From Mesostigma viride (taxonomy: Eukaryota > Streptophyta > Mesostigmatophyceae > Mesostigmatales > Mesostigmataceae), in NCBI GenBank assembly GCA_009746045.1, contig RPFO01000357.1:1-27753 (forward strand): a DNA stretch of 27,753 bases. Reading direction: 5' to 3'. The notes below the pieces were generated by a model. It worked only from the letters and a program-made list of their open reading frames with translations. It had not been told where the DNA came from and did not search any database. Below are positions 27,201 to 27,753 of the stretch, in pieces. Within the stretch, counting starts at the first letter, position 1. Each line of letters opens with the position of its first letter. The translations under genes and the position numbers were made by a program.

Positions 27201-27753
27201 ATTTGATGGTTGAAAGTACTACTAGCTTCGTCGATTAACTCTTCTCAACATGGTCCTCTAGTCGACTAGGATTGTACCAATCCATCAGGGTATCGAGAAA
27301 CTTGTTATGCCGAAACACTCCGGTCGAAAATTTCGTGCCACCTGCAGGCAATCAAAAAGCGCACGCGGACCGACGGGAAAGAGTAGTTAGTCACGAAATT
27401 AAAAAAACGACAAAAAGTGTCACACGCGGCCCGGCGGGAAAGAGTAGTTTGTTACGAAGTTAAAAAAACGACGAAAAGTGTCACACTTTTCGGAACATTC
27501 GAAGTGGGCCCGGCCCCACGACGAGTGGACTCCCGGCCCAGGAATGGGCTGCTGCAATCTCGTCTCCACCCAGGCTCCGCAATGATGCTGCCATGGGAGT
27601 GGACAATATTTCATCCGGAGGTACGGTTAAGATGCCTGAGCTTCTACGTTGAGCCTTTCCTCCAGCAAGGGTGTTTGCAACCGGATTCTACGAGATGGCC
27701 TCCCCCCGCCGACGTATTGGAAGACCGCTCATCCGGGTCATGCTCTACACAAG
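27201..27753. other. Right-edge intergenic sequence, no gene seen
   Basis: No exon stands out. It contains a two-copy 61-bp tandem duplication (27362-27422 and 27423-27483; CACGCGG start, GGGAAAGAGTAGTT inside, AAAAAAACGAC then AAAAGTGTCA at the end). Confidence 0.5.
27362..27483. repeat. 61-bp tandem duplication
   Basis: Two copies that differ at about eight positions, both with CGGCGGGAAAGAGTAGTT (or CGACGGG) and TTAAAAAAACGAC. Confidence 0.9.

Overview
This is a eukaryotic nuclear window from a large, repeat-rich genome. Short GT-AG introns (mostly 115-240 bp) split both main genes. The rest is microsatellites, nested satellites and transposon sequence, with no bacterial gene organisation. 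The repeat-laden style and intron-rich genes of unknown function remind me of streptophyte algae such as Chara, but that is an impression I could not check.

Layout. (1) 223-17127, minus strand: a chain of spliced exons from one long gene of unknown function, with an SP-rich and coiled-coil N-terminal part and several conserved-looking modules. Most introns are phase 0. The reading frame breaks in at least six places, so this copy looks like a decaying pseudogene unless some breaks are assembly errors. (2) 2663-10240: a 7.6-kb CACTA-like DNA transposon inserted inside one exon of that gene. It starts CACTAGGAAGGGG, ends CCCCTTCCTAGTG, has subterminal TGTGACATTTTGTGA repeats and is flanked by an AA duplication. 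Removing it with one AA copy restores the exon frame across the junction. It shows no transposase, so it is probably non-autonomous. It carries an internal satellite and two possible exons. (3) 17285-17700: a 58-bp tandem array. (4) 17821-20512: a 30-bp G-rich minisatellite of about 90 copies with higher-order structure. (5) 20510-20935: a 37-bp array. (6) 21690-22265: an AT-rich block. (7) 22595-26007, plus strand: an intact three-exon gene for a DDE-type transposase-like protein with D-83-D-34-E spacing. (8) 26604-27077: an intact 157-codon ORF of unknown function.

The most unusual signal is a short dispersed near-palindrome, core GGTCRCTCTGCAGAGYGACC. It occurs more than 25 times, in most of the short introns of both genes (usually once per intron), in the DNA flanking the plus-strand genes, inside every unit of the 58-bp array, and twice inside coding sequence. 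In RNA it could fold as a roughly 9-bp stem with a UGCA loop. Parts of the minus gene also grew by duplication of exon-intron units that carry this palindrome.
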